Shown one piece after another: positions 62,392 through 64,000 of a stretch of DNA of 64,000 bases. The stretch is from Staphylococcus taiwanensis. Its GTDB lineage: Bacteria > Bacillota > Bacilli > Staphylococcales > Staphylococcaceae. The DNA lies in assembly GCA_020544305.1 (NCBI GenBank), contig CP058667.1, positions 868,001 through 932,000 on the forward strand, in the 5' to 3' direction. Made by a program: the position numbers and the translations under genes. The stretch's first letter is position 1, and the number at the start of each line of letters is the position of its first letter. The notes beneath the pieces were generated by a model. The model had not been told where the DNA came from. It saw nothing but the letters and a program-made list of their open reading frames with translations, and did no database searches.

Positions 62392-63525
62392 ATGAGAAAG
62401 ATTATGACAGTCTTTGGTACAAGACCAGAAGCAATAAAAATGGCACCATTAGTCAAAGCACTTGAAAATGAGGCTGAGTTAGAACCATTGATTGTTGTAA
62501 CTGCTCAGCATCGAGAAATGTTAGATTCTGTATTGCATACCTTTAATATAAAACCGCATTATGATTTGAATATCATGAAATCAGGTCAAACATTGTCGGA
62601 AATTACATCAAGAGCAATGATAGAACTTGAACAGATTATAAAAAGTGAAAAACCTGACATGGTTTTAGTACATGGCGATACAACGACTACATTTTCAGGT
62701 GCATTAGCAGCATTTTATAATCAAGTACCAGTTGGACATGTGGAAGCGGGTCTTAGAACAAGACAAAAATATGCACCTTTCCCTGAAGAAATTAATCGCC
62801 AAATGGTCGGTGATATTGCAGACTTACATTTTGCTCCAACTGCTAATGCTGCACAAAATTTATTAGACGAACAAAAAAATAAAGACAGTATTATTATTAC
62901 AGGTAATACTGCTATTGATACCTTAAATATTACAGTAACTGAGGATTATACTTCTGAAATTATGAAAAGGCATAATAATAAACGTTTAATCTTGTTAACT
63001 ACACATCGAAGAGAAAACATGGGTCAACCCATGAAAAACATTTTTGAAGCGATTAGAAGAATCGTCGAGGAATATGAAGATGTTGTAGTGATTTCGCCAT
63101 TGCATCTAAATCCTAAAGTTAGAGAATTAGCTAAAAGGTATCTTGGAGAGCATCCGCGAATTGAATTAATTGAACCTTTAGATGTCATTGATTTTCATAA
63201 CTTTGCTAGTAAATCGTATCTTATTTTAACTGACTCAGGTGGTATTCAAGAAGAAGCGCCTTCATTGAATAAACCAGTATTAGTGCTTAGAGATGTGACA
63301 GAAAGACCAGAAGGTGTAGCAGCAGGTACTTTGAAAGTAATAGGCACTGAATTGGAAGATGTTTACAATGAAACAAAAGCATTACTAGATGATGAAATGA
63401 TATACGATCATATGGCAATGACGCAAAATCCTTATGGTGATGGTAAAGCTGCTATAAGAATTTGCGATAGTATTAAATATTATTTGAATATCACTAAAGA
63501 ACCACCTAATCAATTTGGTAGTTAA
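62392..63525 (+). CDS. mnaA: UDP-N-acetylglucosamine 2-epimerase (non-hydrolysing)
   Basis: The 377-residue cytosolic enzyme interconverts UDP-GlcNAc and UDP-ManNAc, the sugar for the wall-teichoic-acid linkage unit. FGTRPEAIKMAPL near 6-18, VHGDTTTTFSGALAAFY near 94-110, HVEAGLRT near 116-123 and SDSGGIQEEAPSL near 282-294 are the signature blocks. The ATG follows TTAGGAG. In S. aureus it lies before the ATP synthase operon, as here. Confidence 0.95.
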   Translation: MRKIMTVFGTRPEAIKMAPLVKALENEAELEPLIVVTAQHREMLDSVLHTFNIKPHYDLNIMKSGQTLSEITSRAMIELEQIIKSEKPDMVLVHGDTTTTFSGALAAFYNQVPVGHVEAGLRTRQKYAPFPEEINRQMVGDIADLHFAPTANAAQNLLDEQKNKDSIIITGNTAIDTLNITVTEDYTSEIMKRHNNKRLILLTTHRRENMGQPMKNIFEAIRRIVEEYEDVVVISPLHLNPKVRELAKRYLGEHPRIELIEPLDVIDFHNFASKSYLILTDSGGIQEEAPSLNKPVLVLRDVTERPEGVAAGTLKVIGTELEDVYNETKALLDDEMIYDHMAMTQNPYGDGKAAIRICDSIKYYLNITKEPPNQFGS

Positions 63526-63594
63526 ATCATTATCTGTATTTGTGAATATTTTGTGACAAATTAGGAGTAAATTATTACAACAATTTGAATAGAA

Positions 63595-63623
63595 TTGACA
63601 CACTATTTGCCCTATATTATTAT
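63595..63623 (+). promoter_or_regulatory. Promoter before the AtpI-like gene
   Basis: TTGACA at 63595, a 17-base spacer and TATTAT at 63618 make a near-consensus sigma-A promoter, suited to strong expression of the ATP synthase operon. Confidence 0.8.
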
Positions 63624-63681
63624 TAAATTTGTATGAGTGGAACGGTTTACATGGTTGTCATAAGTTAATTTGGAGGAAAAA

Positions 63682-64000
63682 ATGAGACGTTTCAACATCT
63701 TATTTAAACAATACATTCAATATTATATTTATTTTTTAATATTTTTGAGTGTTTTGTATATTATTATTTCCAATTCCTTTATTTTAGGATTAATAATAGG
63801 AACATTTGGTTCTTTAATAAATACATATATCTTTGAATTATATTTATCTCGGGCTAAACAACCAGATAACATACATATTTCTACGGGCAATATTTGGAGG
63901 TATTTAGTCGCTATTATAGCGTGTCTAATTTGGTTTTTCTTTAAAGAATATGTGAATATTATTGGAATAATGATAGGTCTCATGATTTCTTATGTACTAA
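63682..64000 (+). CDS. AtpI-like ATP synthase subunit I (partial, runs off the window)
   Basis: From an ATG after TTTGGAGGAA the frame stays open to the window end (106 codons). The protein begins MRRFNILFKQYIQYYIY and has four hydrophobic segments (about 12-30, 32-50, 72-86 and 88-104) with a short polar loop around LSRAKQPDN. This matches the layout of subunit I, which precedes atpB in Bacillus and staphylococcal ATP synthase operons and helps assemble the c-ring. The identification rests mainly on position and topology. Confidence 0.78.
   Translation, partial: MRRFNILFKQYIQYYIYFLIFLSVLYIIISNSFILGLIIGTFGSLINTYIFELYLSRAKQPDNIHISTGNIWRYLVAIIACLIWFFFKEYVNIIGIMIGLMISYVL

Overview
The window is a low-GC Firmicute chromosome segment and is clearly Staphylococcus. 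The 16S rRNA gene, the sdrM-sepA-lmrS efflux cluster, the czrAB zinc operon, the MurZ/FbaA/DUF2529/PyrG/RpoE block and the tdk-prfA-prmC-...-glyA-upp-mnaA block leading to the ATP synthase operon all follow the staphylococcal core order as I remember it. The 16S variable region looks like a coagulase-negative species of the lugdunensis/hominis/haemolyticus/warneri kind. I cannot fix the species without a search. No prophage, plasmid, CRISPR array or SCC element is visible; mobile DNA is limited to one complete IS1182-family element and one decayed relative.

Layout. 1-8.9 kb: a YjiH-like membrane protein, a heme monooxygenase, a small UPF0457 protein, a DUF457/YdjM-like membrane protein, a UDP-sugar pyrophosphorylase, a frameshifted hemolysin III gene, then three multidrug-efflux genes. 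9-12 kb: a cysteine-free Mrp-type ATPase (SalA-like), followed directly by an IS1182-family element with a structured non-coding end. 12.1-18 kb: an rRNA operon with two promoters, 16S-23S-5S and six tRNAs (Asn, Glu, Val, Tyr, Gln, Lys). 18-24 kb: dacA-cdaR-glmM, then glmS behind a glmS ribozyme; this block joins c-di-AMP signalling to amino-sugar supply for the cell wall. 24-34 kb: an orphan ABC ATPase, a HAD phosphatase, a membrane protein, a metallophosphoesterase, an IS1182 remnant, czrAB, an NAD(P)-binding protein, manA and a two-EVE-domain protein with a decayed McrB-like ATPase end. 34-40 kb: a DCC protein, dps with PerR boxes, deoD facing deoC-pdp-deoB (nucleoside salvage), a DoxX protein and luxS. 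40-46 kb: an M20 peptidase/ATP-grasp pair, a duplicated DUF2750-like protein, coaW and a double GNAT protein.

46-57 kb: rpoE, pyrG behind a CTP-responsive attenuator, DUF2529, fbaA, murZ, an HxlR regulator, an aldehyde dehydrogenase, rho and rpmE2. 55.8-64 kb: an apparently continuous co-directional run of tdk, prfA, prmC, the threonylcarbamoyl-AMP synthase, ywlE, ywlG, glyA, upp and mnaA. It is followed by a strong promoter and an AtpI-like gene that runs off the window end.

Most genes are conserved housekeeping genes. The less explained material is: the structured RNA-like module of the IS1182 element, whose decayed copy keeps the stems with changed bases; the EVE-EVE-degenerate McrB protein; a phased repeat array beside tandem PerR-like palindromes upstream of dps; and a dispersed structured intergenic repeat related to staphylococcal STAR-type sequences. 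All functional calls rest on reading the sequence and remembering the families; no database search was run.
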